The notes under the pieces: generated by a model
The model's input: only the letters and a program-made list of their open reading frames with translations
The model's database searches: none
What the model was told of the DNA's origin: nothing
DNA from: Cryptomeria japonica
Lineage: Eukaryota; Streptophyta; Pinopsida; Cupressales; Cupressaceae
Reading direction: 5' to 3'
Assembly: GCF_030272615.1 (NCBI RefSeq)
Contig: NC_081412.1
Span: 18,143,932 to 18,207,931, forward strand
Length of the DNA stretch: 64,000 nt
Shown here: piece after piece, positions 34,895 through 46,230 of the stretch
Layout: each line of letters begins with the position of its first letter
Numbering within the stretch: position 1 is the stretch's first letter
Made by a program: the position numbers and the translations under genes

Positions 34895-35848
34895 TCAAAA
34901 TTGTTGAATCTCTTCCTTCACATTGTCAGTCAACTTTCTATCAACACATGGAAGCCTCCCACCAAATGCCCATGTATCTTGTTGAAGTGGATCGTCAAGT
35001 CTTTGTCTTCGTGCAAGTGCTCTATCCAAAGTTTTACGGTTTATGTTAAAATAAACACAAGTTTGTCTCATTTGATGAGCCTTCCTCAATTGATGGCTTA
35101 CTAAGGAGGTTGTAATCACTCTTCGAGCGGCTCTCTTATCTCTTTCTTTGGTATTCTTTCCAATAGAATTGAGAGTGTCAAATAGATTTTTTGCAATAAT
35201 AGAATTTCTCTCTGTCTTCTTGTTCATACGAATCTTCAATTTATTTAGCAATGGTCTCATCTTTATCATCTTTAGAAATTGAACAAAGAGTTGGAATTGC
35301 TCGGTCAATGTCTTATTGCTAAAATTTTGGTTGAAAAGTTTTGTAGCCCACAACTGAACGGTTCTTGTTGACCTGTTGCCTTCAAGATTTGCAATAATGT
35401 TGTCATCGATTTCAAATAACCATTTTGGGGTTCTTGAAGGTCTTGGATTTGGAATTTGTCTTTCATCCATGAGAGGGTCTTCATTTCTAAAGTAATTAGG
35501 TGTTACATATGGTTCACTTGGTGAGGCAATTCCACCTTCAATGTTAAAGTTTTCCACATTTTCACCTCCTATGTCAAAATTTTCCACATTTTGAACATTT
35601 TCATTATCACTTTCAACATTTTCAAAATTTTCAATATTTTCACTTTCAAAATTTACATTTTCATTTTCAATAACTTGTGGCACATTTTCAATTTCAATTT
35701 CCTCTTCAGTTGAAGTAACATTAGCAATATTTAACATACCTTGTCTTCTCCTCCTATGACATTCTCTATCTCTTTCTCTATAAACTTCAACTTGGTCATT
35801 TGAAAGTTTTCTTTTGCGTTTAGACTTCTGACGACTACTACTCCCCAT
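34895..35848 (-). CDS. unrecognised 317-residue protein K (basic, acidic, HTH-like)
   Basis: ATG at 35848-35846 (MGSSSRQKSKRKRKL) to TGA at 34895-34897. The frame is open further upstream to about 35896 without another ATG, and an acceptor-like TTTTAG near 35910 leaves room for an upstream exon. Layout: a basic, NLS-like start; an Arg-rich segment (YRERDRECHRRRRQ); an acidic Asn/Glu/Val-rich low-complexity stretch (about residues 40-115); SRTPKWLFEIDDNII; then a basic helical C-terminal half (RAARRVITTSLVSHQLRKA, FNINRKTLDRALARR) that could be a helix-turn-helix. The next 73 codons are also open. No transposase triad is visible. It lies beside the fold-back locus at 36079-40360 and may belong to a DNA transposon or a domesticated derivative. 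That is inference. Confidence 0.5.
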   Translation of the reverse strand: MGSSSRQKSKRKRKLSNDQVEVYRERDRECHRRRRQGMLNIANVTSTEEEIEIENVPQVIENENVNFESENIENFENVESDNENVQNVENFDIGGENVENFNIEGGIASPSEPYVTPNYFRNEDPLMDERQIPNPRPSRTPKWLFEIDDNIIANLEGNRSTRTVQLWATKLFNQNFSNKTLTEQFQLFVQFLKMIKMRPLLNKLKIRMNKKTERNSIIAKNLFDTLNSIGKNTKERDKRAARRVITTSLVSHQLRKAHQMRQTCVYFNINRKTLDRALARRQRLDDPLQQDTWAFGGRLPCVDRKLTDNVKEEIQQF

Positions 35849-36078
35849 TTCCCTCCACACATATGCTCCTTCATGATTGACAATGTAAGTTTTCACTTTA
35901 AGAATCTCCTAAAAGCACAAATTTGTCTCTAGCTGTCTGAAACCTTGTGATCCTTGACAGAAAAAATAGGACCCAGACTATCGGCCGTTGGAATCTATAG
36001 AATGGCCCACAAACCCTTTTTTTTTTGGTTTTTAGTACTAAAATTGGATATCGGATTTTATCTGATATTTGATTTTTG

Positions 36079-36136
36079 TACAAAATTATGTGGTCCCCCA
36101 AAAAAATTCCCGTTGCTGCCATTTATGAACTAAACT
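36079..36136 (-). repeat. left arm of an outer inverted repeat, with ATG
   Basis: Pairs with 40303-40360 at roughly three quarters of positions by eye. Each arm contains CATTTATGAA followed by TAAACT next to the microsatellite, and a start codon facing outward. Left minus frame: MAATGIFLG. Right plus frame: MAAKGNSLG. The left frame runs 36122-35898, 74 codons, then stops just before the K region. Confidence 0.65.
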
Positions 36137-36197
<61 letters not shown>

Positions 36198-36342
36198 GGA
36201 GAGAGAGAGAGAAGCAGAGAGAGAAGGAGAGGGAGAGAGAGAGAAAGAGAGGGAGAGAGACAGAGGGAGAGAGAGAGAGAGAAGGAGAGGGAGAGAGAGA
36301 AAGAGAGGGAGAGAGAGAGAGTGAGATAGAGAGAGAGAGAGA
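36137..36342. repeat. GA microsatellite
   Basis: Nearly pure (GA)n for about 50 bp, then GA with GGGA, GCAGA and GACA interruptions. It is the complement of the CT tract at 39764-40241. Arg/Glu-rich frames here are not genes. Confidence 0.95.
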
Positions 36343-36348
36343 TAAAGA

Positions 36349-39300
36349 AACCATTTGACCCCTAATGACACCATAGGACCCCTTAAGACACCAAATCATG
36401 TCATTAGGGGTCATATTGTGTCTTACAGGGTCATAGGACACAATATGACCCCTAACGACATGATTTGGTGTCTTAAGGGGTCCTATGGTGTCATTAGGGG
36501 TCCTATGGTGTCCATAGGGGTCATATGGTGTCCCATGAACCCTTATGACCTCTTAAGACACCATATGACCCCTAATGACACCATATTGTTGTGTCCTAAG
36601 GGGTCATATTATGTCTTAAGGGGTCCTATGGTGTAAATATGATCCCTAACGACATGATTTGGTGTCTTAAGGGGTCCTATGGTGTCACAAGACACCATAT
36701 GACCCCTAACGACACCATAAGACCCCTTAAGACACCAAATCATGTCATTAGGGGTCATATTGTGTCATACGGGGTCGTAGGACACAATATGACCCCTAAC
36801 GACATGATTTGGTGTCATGAGGGCTCATATGGTGTCCATACGGGTCATATGGTGTCCATACGGGTCATATGGTGTCCATATGGGTCATATGGTGTCTTGG
36901 GACACCATAGGACCCTTTAAGACACAATATGACCCCTAATGACACAATATGACCCAAAGCGACCCAATATGGTGTCACTAGGGGTCATATGGTGTCCTAA
37001 GAGGTCATAAGGGTTCATGGGACACCATATGACACCATAGCACCCCTTAAGACACCAAATCATAACATTAGGGGTCATATTGTGTCTTACGGGGTTGTAG
37101 AACACAATATGACCCCTAACAACATGATTTGGTGTCTTAAGGGGTCCTATGGTGTCGTTAGGGGTCATATGGTGTCCATAGGGGTCATATGGTCTCCCAT
37201 GAACCGTTATGACCTCTTAGGACACCATATGACCCCTAAATGACCATATTGTTGTGTCCTAAAGGGTCATATTGTGTCTTAAGGGGTCCTACGATGTAAA
37301 TATGACCCCTAACAACATGATTTGGTGTCTTAAGGGGTCCTATGGTGTCACAAGCCCCTAACGACACCATAGGACCCCTTAAGACACCAAATCATGTCAT
37401 TAGGGGTCATATTGTGTCTGACGAGGTCGTAGGACACAATATGACCACTAACGACATGATTTGGTGTCGTTAGGGGTCATATGGTGTCCATATGGGTCAT
37501 ATGGTGTCTTGGGGCACCATAGGACCCCGTAAGACACAATATGACCCCTTAGGACACAATATGACCCAAAGCGACCCAATATGGTGTCACTAGGGGTCAT
37601 ATGGTGTCCTAAGAGGTCATAAGGGTTTATGGGACACCATATGACACCATAGGACCCCTTGAGACACCAAATCATGTCATTAGGGGTCATATTGTGTCTT
37701 ACCAGGTCGTAGGACACAATATGACCCCTAACAACATGATTTGGTGTCTTAACGGGTCCTATGGTGTCGTTAGGGGTCATATGGTGTCCATAGGGGTCAT
37801 ATGGTGTCCTATGAACCCTTATGACCTCTTAGGACACCATATGACCCCTAATGACACCATATTGTTGTGTCCTAAGGGGTCATATTATGTCTTAAGGGGT
37901 CCTATGGTGTCACAAGACACCATATGACCCCTAGCAACACCATAGGACCCCTCAACACACCAAATCATGTCATTAGGGGTCATATTGTGTCTTACGGGGT
38001 TGTAGGACATAATATGACCCCTAACGACATGATTTGGTGTCATTAGGGGTCATACGGTGTCTTGGGACACCATAGGACCCTTTAAGACACAATATGACCC
38101 CTTAGAACACAATATGACCCAAGCAACCCAATATGGTGTCACTAGGGGTCATATGGTGTCCTAAGAGGTCATAAGGGTTCATGGGACACCATATGACACC
38201 ATAGGACCCCTTAAGACACCAAATCATGTCATTAGGGGTCATATTGTGTCTTATGGGGTCGTAGGACACAATATGACCCCTAACGACATGATTTGGTGAC
38301 TTAAGGGGTCCTATGGTGTCATTAGGGGTCATATGGTGTCCATAAGGGTCATATGGTGTCCCATGAACCCTTATGACCTCTCAGGACACCATATGACCCC
38401 TAATGACACCATATTGTTGTGTCCTAAGGGGTCATATTGTGTCTTAAGGGGTCCTATGGTGTAAATATGACCCCTAACGACATGATTTGGTGTCTTAAGG
38501 GGTCCTATGGTGTCACAAGACACCATATGACCCCTAACGACATGATTTGGTGTCTTAAGGGGTCCTATGGTGTCACAAGACACCATATGACCCCTAATGA
38601 CACCATAGGACCCCTTAAGACACCAAATCGTGTCATTAGGGGTCATATTGTGTCTGACAGGGTTGTAGGACACAATATGACCCCTAACGACATGACTTGG
38701 TGTCTTTAGGGGTCATATGGTGTCCATAGGGGTCATATGGTGTCTTGGGACACCATAGGACCCCTTAAGACACAATATGACCCCTAATGACACAATATGA
38801 CCCAAAGTGACCCAATATGGTGTCACTAGGGGTCATATGGTGTCCTAAGAGGTCATAAGGGTTCATGGGACACCATATGACACCATAGGACCCCTTAAGA
38901 CACCAAATCATAACATTAGGGGTCATATTGTGTCTTACGAGGTCGTAGGACACAATATGACCCCTAATGACATGATTTGGTGTCTTAAGGGGTCCTATGG
39001 TGTCGTTAGGGGTCATATGGTGTCCATAGGGGTCATATGGTGTCCCATGAACCCTTATGACCTCTTAGGACACCATATGACCCCTAATGACACCATATTG
39101 TTGTGTCCTAAGGGGTCATATTGTGTCTTACGGGATCGTAGGACACAATATGATCCCTAACGACATGATTTGGTGTCGTTAGGGGTCATATAGTGTCCAT
39201 AGGGGTCATATGGTGTCTTGGGACACCATAGGACCGCTTAAGACACAATATGATCCCTAATGACACAATATGTCCCAAAGCGACCCAATATGGTGTCACT

Positions 39301-39763
39301 AGGGGTCATATGGTGTCCTAAGACATCATAAGGGTTCATGGGACACCATATGATACCATAGGACCCCTTAAGACACCAAATCATGTCGTTAGGGGTCATA
39401 TTATGTTTTACGGGGTCGTAGGACACAATATGACCCCTAATGACACAATTTGGTGTCTTAAGGGGTCTTATGGTGTCACAGGACACCATATGACCCCTAA
39501 CGACACCAATCAACCCCTTAAGACACCAAATCATAACATTAAGGGTCATATTGTGTCTTACGGGGTTGTAGGACACAATATGACCCATAATGACATGATT
39601 TGTTGTCTTAAGGGGTCCGATGGTGTCGTTAGGGGTCATATAGTGTCACATGAATCCTTAAGACCTCTTAAGACACCATAAGACCCCTAATGACACCATA
39701 TTGGGTCGCTTTGGGTCATATTGTGTCCTAAGGGGTCATATTATGTCCTAAGGGGTCCTATGG
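36349..39763. repeat. 20-bp-unit palindromic tandem array (3.4 kb)
   Basis: Built from the unit GTGTCCATAGGGGTCATATG and its reverse complement. The 20-bp period is clean at 36836-36890. Units of both orientations are joined into long palindromes, for example arms 36731-36766 and 36781-36816 (35 of 36 bases pair) around a 14-base loop ATACGGGGTCGTAG. At least twelve such loops occur, at about 36426, 36767, 37087, 37419, 37699, 37991, 38251, 38653, 38934, 39126, 39407 and 39557. The many MTPNDTIGPLK-type frames on both strands follow from the repeat. Not a CRISPR array: there are no unique spacers. Confidence 0.95.
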
Positions 39764-39839
39764 TCTCTCTGTCTCTGTCTCTCCCCCTCTCCTTCCTTCT
39801 CTCTCTGTCTCTCCCTCCCTCCCTCTCTCTCTCTCCTGA

Positions 39840-39874
<35 letters not shown>

Positions 39875-39904
39875 TCCTCCTCCTCCTCCTCTCTCTCTCC
39901 CTTC

Positions 39905-39981
<77 letters not shown>

Positions 39982-39997
39982 ACCTCTCTCCCTTTCC

Positions 39998-40051
<54 letters not shown>

Positions 40052-40103
40052 TCCTCCTCTCTCTCTCTCCCTCTCTCCCTCTCTCTCTATCTCTCTCTCT
40101 CCA

Positions 40104-40180
<77 letters not shown>

Positions 40181-40241
40181 TCTCCCTCTCCTCCTCTCTT
40201 TCTCTCTTTCTCCCTCTCTCCCTCTCCTTCTCTCTCTCTCT
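39764..40241. repeat. CT microsatellite
   Basis: About 480 bp of (CT)n with CC, CCTCCT and TTTC interruptions, the complement of the GA arm at 36137-36342. Ser/Leu-rich frames are artefacts. Confidence 0.95.
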
Positions 40242-40302
40242 AAAATATGACCAATAAAATCTGATATTCGATTTAATCGGATATCGGATTTTTGCCATGT
40301 GG

Positions 40303-40360
40303 CAGTTTACTTCATAAATGGCGGCAAAGGGAAATTCTTTGGGAACTACAAATTTTTGTA
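40303..40360 (+). repeat. right arm of the outer inverted repeat, with ATG
   Basis: Reverse-complement partner of 36079-36136. ATG at 40318-40320 opens a 67-codon frame (MAAKGNSLGTTNF, ending 40521) that diverges from the left one after the first dozen codons. Between the CT tract and this arm lie 60 bp with ATCGGATATCGGATTTTTG. A related ATATCGGATTTTATC motif lies outside the left arm at 36049-36063 in direct, not inverted, orientation. Confidence 0.6.
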
Positions 40361-41229
40361 CTCAAATTTTCAAATTTCAATTTTCGGCTCGGGAATGCTT
40401 TGGTATTAGGCTTGGAAGTGACAAGCTTGGAAAGTCAATTGAAAAAACGTGTTTTTTAGTATTCCTTGATTTTCCAGACTTTACACTAGTGGCTGATGAC
40501 TTTTGTTGTAGCCAAAATTGATAAAATGAAAAGGGTTTTTTAAGGACATTCCCATCTTTCCAACAATATAAGGCTTGTCTTATTTCGACTTTAGTAAATA
40601 ATTATTATTTATTTTCTAATTGAATTCTGACAATAGTCCTGATTGATATACTGATTGAAAAACACTCATAGCTTTCAAACGGTATAACATTTTTTGAAAC
40701 CAAAACATGCGTCACATCCTATGCTTCATCTACTATAGGGAAATTTTTTTTAAAAAAAATTTATAAGGTTCTGACCAAGTTAAGGTGGTCAAACGTAGGA
40801 GTTTTTGAATTTCTGAAGAGCTCTAGTAAAAAAATCATAAATAATTATTTAATTCATAAAAAATTAAAAAAAAATATGTGTTACATCCGGACATGAGTCT
40901 AATACTTATATTATAAATATTATAAAAAAATATTAAGATTTGATTATCATTAGGGTGGTTAGACATACGTCTACTTCTTATTTTCTTCCTAAAATTTTAG
41001 TACGACTGCATTGAAATTTGAAATTTTCATCAAATAGGATTTTTTTTTCCCAAAAAACAACTAGTATCTTAGAAACTACATTCAATTTTCTATATATTCT
41101 CTTCTTACATATTTTAAAAATAATGTTCACAACTTATTCAAATTTTCATGTCAAGTTGCATAACATTGATTTTTCTGAAATTTAATTGCCACTTAATGGC
41201 CTATTTTGGCACACCATGATTCTGCACAT
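40361..41229. other. AT-rich spacer, no gene recognised
   Basis: Homopolymer A/T runs and short phrases such as TTTCAAACGGTATAACATTTT. No coding frame above chance. Confidence 0.45.
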
Positions 41230-41771
41230 ACCCACACTAAATCAGTAATTCAAATTGACTTTAACCCTTTCCATCTTGTTGGGCTGATTCCTCCCCTTCT
41301 AAAACCATCTCTTATTATAATGCAATCACCTCTTTCTTAGTAATGTAGCCACACCCTTTTCTTCCTTTCTCTTCCCCCAGTCCCTTCATACATTTCCACT
41401 CCATTTATTCATGCATATGCTAGTTTTGGTCATTCAAAATATAAATAGCTCTCTTCCATTTTGCATGGCCACTTGGCCCCTCTCTTCTCTTTGCCAATTC
41501 TATTTTACAATAGCTTGAAGCCTAAAATAGTCAATGCCTCTCAATTACTTGATTGATAATAAATCATTTTTTCTTTTTTTTATTCAAGCCTTTTTCTACA
41601 TTGTATTGACTTCTTTACATATTTAATTGCATTCATTACATTTTCCTTTTAAATTATCTACTTGGAAAGTGTCTAAAGCTTTCTATTTACTAATCTATTT
41701 TATGAACATTTCGTTGAGGCATTCTATTAGACTTGCCGTTTGCAATAGGTAGGCAAGGTGCTCCTACATTA
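41230..41771 (-). repeat. 3' LTR of element J, truncated
   Basis: Matches 43368-43911 (shared TCCATCTT.TGGGCTGATTC, TTCATTGAGG-like and CAATAGCT.AAAGCCT segments). The outer part is missing to the left of about 41230. Confidence 0.7.
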
Positions 41772-42823
41772 GATGCACTTGATAGAATGTTTGTGAGAAT
41801 AGGCTCACAAAAGTGGAGTAGAGTGATATAATCACCCTTTGAGATTATGAATAATCTACAATGAACTCCATTGAGATATAAAATGCACATGAAATTATTT
41901 CATTTTTCTCTTCTTTTAGCATTTCACTAGAACAACTATCACCCTTTTGCTTTAATGGTTCTCTCCTCTCTTCTTGTTCATGGGATCCAACCCACCATCA
42001 ATGGATCTCCTCCACCAAATATCCTCTCCACTCTTCCCCTCTTTTGTAGATTTTAATCCATCTTGAACCGACCACCTCCACCAAGTTTCACCTACACAAC
42101 CTTTCACAACTTCCACATACACATTTACAACATCTATATTCCACCTTGTCACTATACCATCTTCTTTCTCACTCACTTTAACACATAAATCCATCTCAAA
42201 TATTTTATTACAAAATTCATAAAAGTTTACCTCTTCAGCTACAACGTTTTCTTCATCACCTCTCAATGCGACTGCAACTTCTTTAGCAAGTCATCTTCTT
42301 TCTTATTCTCTTCACTCAAAATGATCTCTTCTCCAAGCAATGGGTCATCTTTATCAAGTCCTCAATAAACCTCTACTACAACTTCAACTTTGCTCTCTTC
42401 TTTCATGCCTTCAATAGGACATGCAACTCCATCATCCCTTCGACCTTATATTGCCACTTCAATTTTTATCTATTCCTTTGTGCTCTCCTCGAAGCATACT
42501 TTTGCAACATTTTCTCCTTCTCGTTCACCTGCATAGATAAGTATGCAAAATTTATTTCAAGACTTTCCTCTTTGTCATATTTTTTTTTCTACTTTCTACA
42601 AACTCTTCACCCTTCATTCTCAGTACAAATCATCTCCAATCGACACTTCTACTTGCACATTGAAGATACACTTCCTTCAACGCACTTTGAGAAATTTGAT
42701 GCAAACCGACTCAAATTTTGGTGATTTATGTACACTTTTAGGGACTTCTCCTCACAACTCTACTCTCAAGTCCTAGTGCCAAGATGCCTCATGATCAGTG
42801 ACTTATTTGCACGCTTAAGAACA
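41772..42823 (-). pseudogene. internal region of element J, charged non-conserved frames
   Basis: Minus-strand frames are rich in Glu, Lys, Val and Asp. The longest (42266-41952) is 104 codons, starting MRGDEENVVAEEVNF. They resemble the charged gag or linker regions of plant Gypsy elements but hold no knuckle, protease or RT motif. The first 170 bp next to the 3' LTR match element L (46896-47063), including a frame with ISKGD.IT.LHFCEP. Function unknown. Confidence 0.35.
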
Positions 42824-42838
42824 CCCACTTTGATAACA
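42824..42838 (-). promoter_or_regulatory. primer-binding-like site of element J
   Basis: Minus strand TGTTATCAAAGTGGG, one base inside the LTR, a variant of TGGTATCAAAG. Confidence 0.5.
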
Positions 42839-42839
42839 T

Positions 42840-43911
42840 TGATGCAAAGAAAAAATAGTTGTAGCCTTAAATATCTAGCCCTCAAACACTCAAAGTTATA
42901 AATAGAAAACACTAAACCAATAGTAGGGATTCCCTATTGTAGATTGCAATAAGAAACATAGCTTTTCTATTATCAAATCAACAAATGAAGACTACATACA
43001 TGGCACTTCATTGGCCTTTCTTTCTAACTCACAAACCAAAATAATAGAGACTTCAAAATACCACTAGGTTGCAATAAATCAATCAATCACATTCTCATTA
43101 AATTTGTAATCACTTTATTATGATTTGGACCTTCTATTGGCCTCCCATACTTTTCTCACACTCTGTTTCACAAGCTTATTTTCTTGTAGTTCAAAACCTT
43201 CTCTTTATTACCGATATTACACAAGTTGTTGCATTATTTTTCACATCTCTCTATGTTTTTCTTGTCAACTACAAACATCACCTACCCTCTTTGATAGTGA
43301 TTACACACTACTCAACCCCTTTTTCCAACACATGATGTCTCCTTCTTTATCCATTCATAGCCCAATACACTATCAAAAATTCAAACTAACTTTATGCCCT
43401 TCCATCTTACTGGGCTGATTCGTCCCCTTCTACAAACATCTCTTATTATAATGAAATCACCTCTTTCTTACTAATGCAACCACACCTTGTTCTTCCTTTC
43501 ACTTATACCACTCCCTTCATACATTTTCACTCCATTTATTTATGCATATGTCAATTTTGGTTTTTCTAGATATAGTTGATGCTCTTCTATTTTGCATGTC
43601 CACTCCACCCCTCTCTTCTCTCTACCAACAGTATTTTACAATAGCTCAAAGCCTCAAATTATCAATGCCTCTCCTCGATTACTTGATTGGCAAAAAGTCC
43701 TTTTTTCTTTCCTTTATTCGATCCCTCTTTTGCATTGTATTGACTTCTTTGTATTTAATTGCATCTCTTACTTTGTCATTTCAAATTCTCTGTTGTTACA
43801 CCTACCAAGTATCTCAAGCTTCCTATTTACTAATATATTTTGTGAATATTTCATTGAGGTATTCTATCAGACTTACCATTTGGCACATGCAAGCATGATG
43901 CTTCTAGATCA
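42840..43911 (-). repeat. 5' LTR of element J, complete
   Basis: Plus-strand ends TGATGCAAAG ... GCTTCTAGATCA, 1072 bp. Its outer half recurs at 41230-41771. Cys/Ser/Phe/Leu-rich plus-strand frames inside it come from its pyrimidine-rich sequence. Confidence 0.65.
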
Positions 43912-44104
43912 ATATTTAGAACACTTATTTTTATCTCCATACTGCACAAGTAGTTCTCCTCATGCAACAATTCATGCAAAATGGAAAAATTATAGTGCCA
44001 ACATTCGTAGTCCTGAAAAATTACACTTATTTTTATCTTTCCATAGCGTGAAAAAGATCCTAATCCTGAAAGGATGCCATGTGTGCATGAACTGAAAGTG
44101 AAAC

Positions 44105-44280
44105 CGAGGAGAATCTCCCAACAAGATCATATGCCAAGAAAAAGACTCGAGTTGAAAGGGCTAGAAAAAATCACGAATCCATGTCCACAAATGTTGGGCT
44201 CTTCTGCAATACTAAAAAAGGTGAATGAAAGTCTCAGATTGCCCACATAAAGGGTAACGAAGATAGAGCCCAATGACAAG
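44105..44280 (-). pseudogene. LINE zinc-binding (zf-RVT) fragment
   Basis: Minus strand reads PLCGQSETFIHLF, stop, YCRRAQHLWTWI. This is the CxxC...ETxxHLFxxCxxA...W pattern of the zf-RVT domain at the C-terminus of plant L1-type LINE proteins. One nonsense codon replaces the residue after HLF. No other LINE domain lies next to it, so it is an isolated fragment of about 175 bp, unrelated in position to the RT piece at 27690. Confidence 0.75.
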
Positions 44281-44285
44281 CCTTT

Positions 44286-44877
44286 TTTGTCTTTTTAGAT
44301 TTGTGTATTTAGCAATATGTTAACCATATTACCGATCTTACACAAGTTGTATTAATTTTTTAACAATATGTTAACCATATAATTTTAAAAAATACAAATC
44401 ATGGCATAAGACACTTTTATGTCCAACATAAGACCTCTACATAGAGTTTGATACTTTCATTTTGTGATGAAGGATTATATTGTCTGATCCAAAATGTTGG
44501 GCATTAAAAATCTACACAGTTAAATCTAGAAGAATAAGCTTGAACATTATGGGTTGTGGAAATTTCATGATTACAACCTCTCTATTTAATTAATTTTATT
44601 TTATGTATATTATTTACTTAATAATTATTTTATTTTATATACATTATTTATTTAAATATAACCTATGAGGACATTATAGTCTTTCTTGTCACCATAAAAG
44701 GTGTATTAATAAGTATGTAGTGACCTATGACATATACTCTTGTATAAATTCAATTCTTTAATGCCTATTCATTTTCATTTATTTTCCTTGTATGGACTGA
44801 GCTCTATCTCTGCCTATTTCTATACACTTATTTTATCAGTACCTTAAATTTCTAGGCATATTTATTTTCTAATTTTA
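44286..44877 (+). repeat. dispersed repeat, copy 2
   Basis: Same order of shared blocks as 21611-22153, with an additional 100 bp or so of unmatched sequence in the middle (44430-44570). Noncoding. Confidence 0.6.
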
Positions 44878-45965
44878 CATTTTCTATTATATGACTATGT
44901 CATTTTCATGATGTGTTAAAATGATTTTACATTTAACAAAAATCTAACCCAAAACTTATTTATTTTTAAATTCAAACTTGTAGGCTCCCACCCTTTTCCA
45001 TTAGTCTTTGGGAGCTCACTTGGTACATAATTGTGTAATATTTTTTCATGCCTTATATTAAATATATTCATTTAGACATGAATTCACATCCTACAATTAT
45101 TAGGTATCCTAGAACTTTCAGGGAGTATGCATTGTAGGAATATTTCAAAAAAGAGCACCAAAAGAAGCAATATTTACATCAAAATCATCATCTAAGATAT
45201 TTGAACACTTTCCTACATCTAACGACCTAGGAGAACTTGACACTTAAAATCTAATGATATTTGTAATGTATTATAAAATTGTTAGTCCTTAAAAATTAAA
45301 AAAAATAGAAATCGTGACTACTAAAAAATAGGAATGTGCAAATTGTGAGACCTTATTTGCATAATACATAATTGATCCACGTGTGAATCAACCCACATAA
45401 ATTTATATGTCCTAAAAAAATAAAGAAACAACCTACATTCCAAGATCATTTATTTCTAATAGTAAAGTGAATCAATTCTACAAAATATTTGAATTCATGA
45501 CCCTCTGAACAATTGTAGATTATTAAGTGCATCTATCCATTATATTTATTGTCCTAAAATATAATTTATTTTTGCTTTCCTTTTGAAATGGATTTTTTTT
45601 TAAAACTTGAAAGTGCCTCAATATGGAAAGGCATACATGCCAAGTTCAATGATGTGTACACATTTAGCATTATGGGTCCACCAAAAAACAAAAATCTTTA
45701 TATTCTAACTTACCCTCTTTTCAATCCAAGTCAAACTACAATGTAATAATGTCGTGTTCAAGATGGAACAATTTTATATAAATATGATTTAATTGTAGAT
45801 ATCTTGAAATTGGACTTTCTTTCTATAGTTTGTAGTTTCCTTCCACTATGTTGCTCCAGTTGTTTGCATCTACATGCTCTGCTCCACCACCTTTTCATTT
45901 CCATTTCCAGGATTTTTTCCAAATTTCTTTCTTTTACACAGGCTCTGTATTCCACAAAACTGATC
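44878..45965. other. no gene recognised
   Basis: AT-rich, short frames only. No repeat partner was found. Confidence 0.5.
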
Positions 45966-46230
45966 CCTCTTTGAGCTTCATACAATCTATTCTGTCTTTA
46001 TTTACTGTGTGGGATCTTACGTCTCCACCCGCTCATCCTCTGTCTTGTGCCTGAATTCTCCCTTAACCCCCCCTTCACACCCTCTCCTCTTTGAGCTTCA
46101 TACAATCTATCTGTCTTTATTTACTGTGTGGGATTTCACGTCTCCACCCGCTCATCCTCTGTCTTGTGCCTGAATTCTCCCTTAACCCCCCCTTCACACC
46201 CTCTCCTCTTTGAGCTTCATACCATCTATT
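45966..46230. repeat. 119/120-bp tandem duplication, 2.2 copies
   Basis: The unit starting CCTCTTTGAGCTTCATAC occurs at 45966, 46086 and (partial) 46205. The first two copies differ by one T deletion and a couple of substitutions. Confidence 0.93.

Larger units (their letters stand above)
41230..43911 (-). mobile_element. small pol-less LTR element J
   Basis: Direct repeats at about 41230-41771 and 42840-43911 (matching the last 540 bp of the latter) flank a 1.05-kb internal part with a primer-binding-like site at its right end. It is therefore read on the minus strand. The LTR end class (TGATGTAGGAGCA-like) is that of Gypsy element I. No gag-pol domain is recognisable. The size suggests a TRIM/LARD-like non-autonomous or internally deleted element. 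Confidence 0.65.

Noticed and set aside
36355-39681. Many open frames of 76-133 codons on both strands (MTPNDTIGPLK..., WCLKGSYGV...)
   Set aside because: They follow directly from the 20-bp palindromic repeat, which has few stop triplets. Both strands give the same peptides, which a real gene family would not.
36349-39763. CRISPR-like array
   Set aside because: No constant repeat with unique spacers. Units are continuous and in both orientations, and the context is a plant nuclear genome.
36349-39763. Interstitial telomere repeat (TTAGGGG appears often)
   Set aside because: The hexamer occurs only inside the 20-bp unit and is never in tandem as TTTAGGG.
36123-40298. Arg/Glu-rich and Ser/Leu-rich proteins of 80-185 codons
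   Set aside because: Translations of GA and CT microsatellites.
43120-44095. Hydrophobic plus-strand frames of up to 167 codons
   Set aside because: They overlap the LTR of element J and spacer that is pyrimidine-rich; the hydrophobicity comes from T-rich codons.
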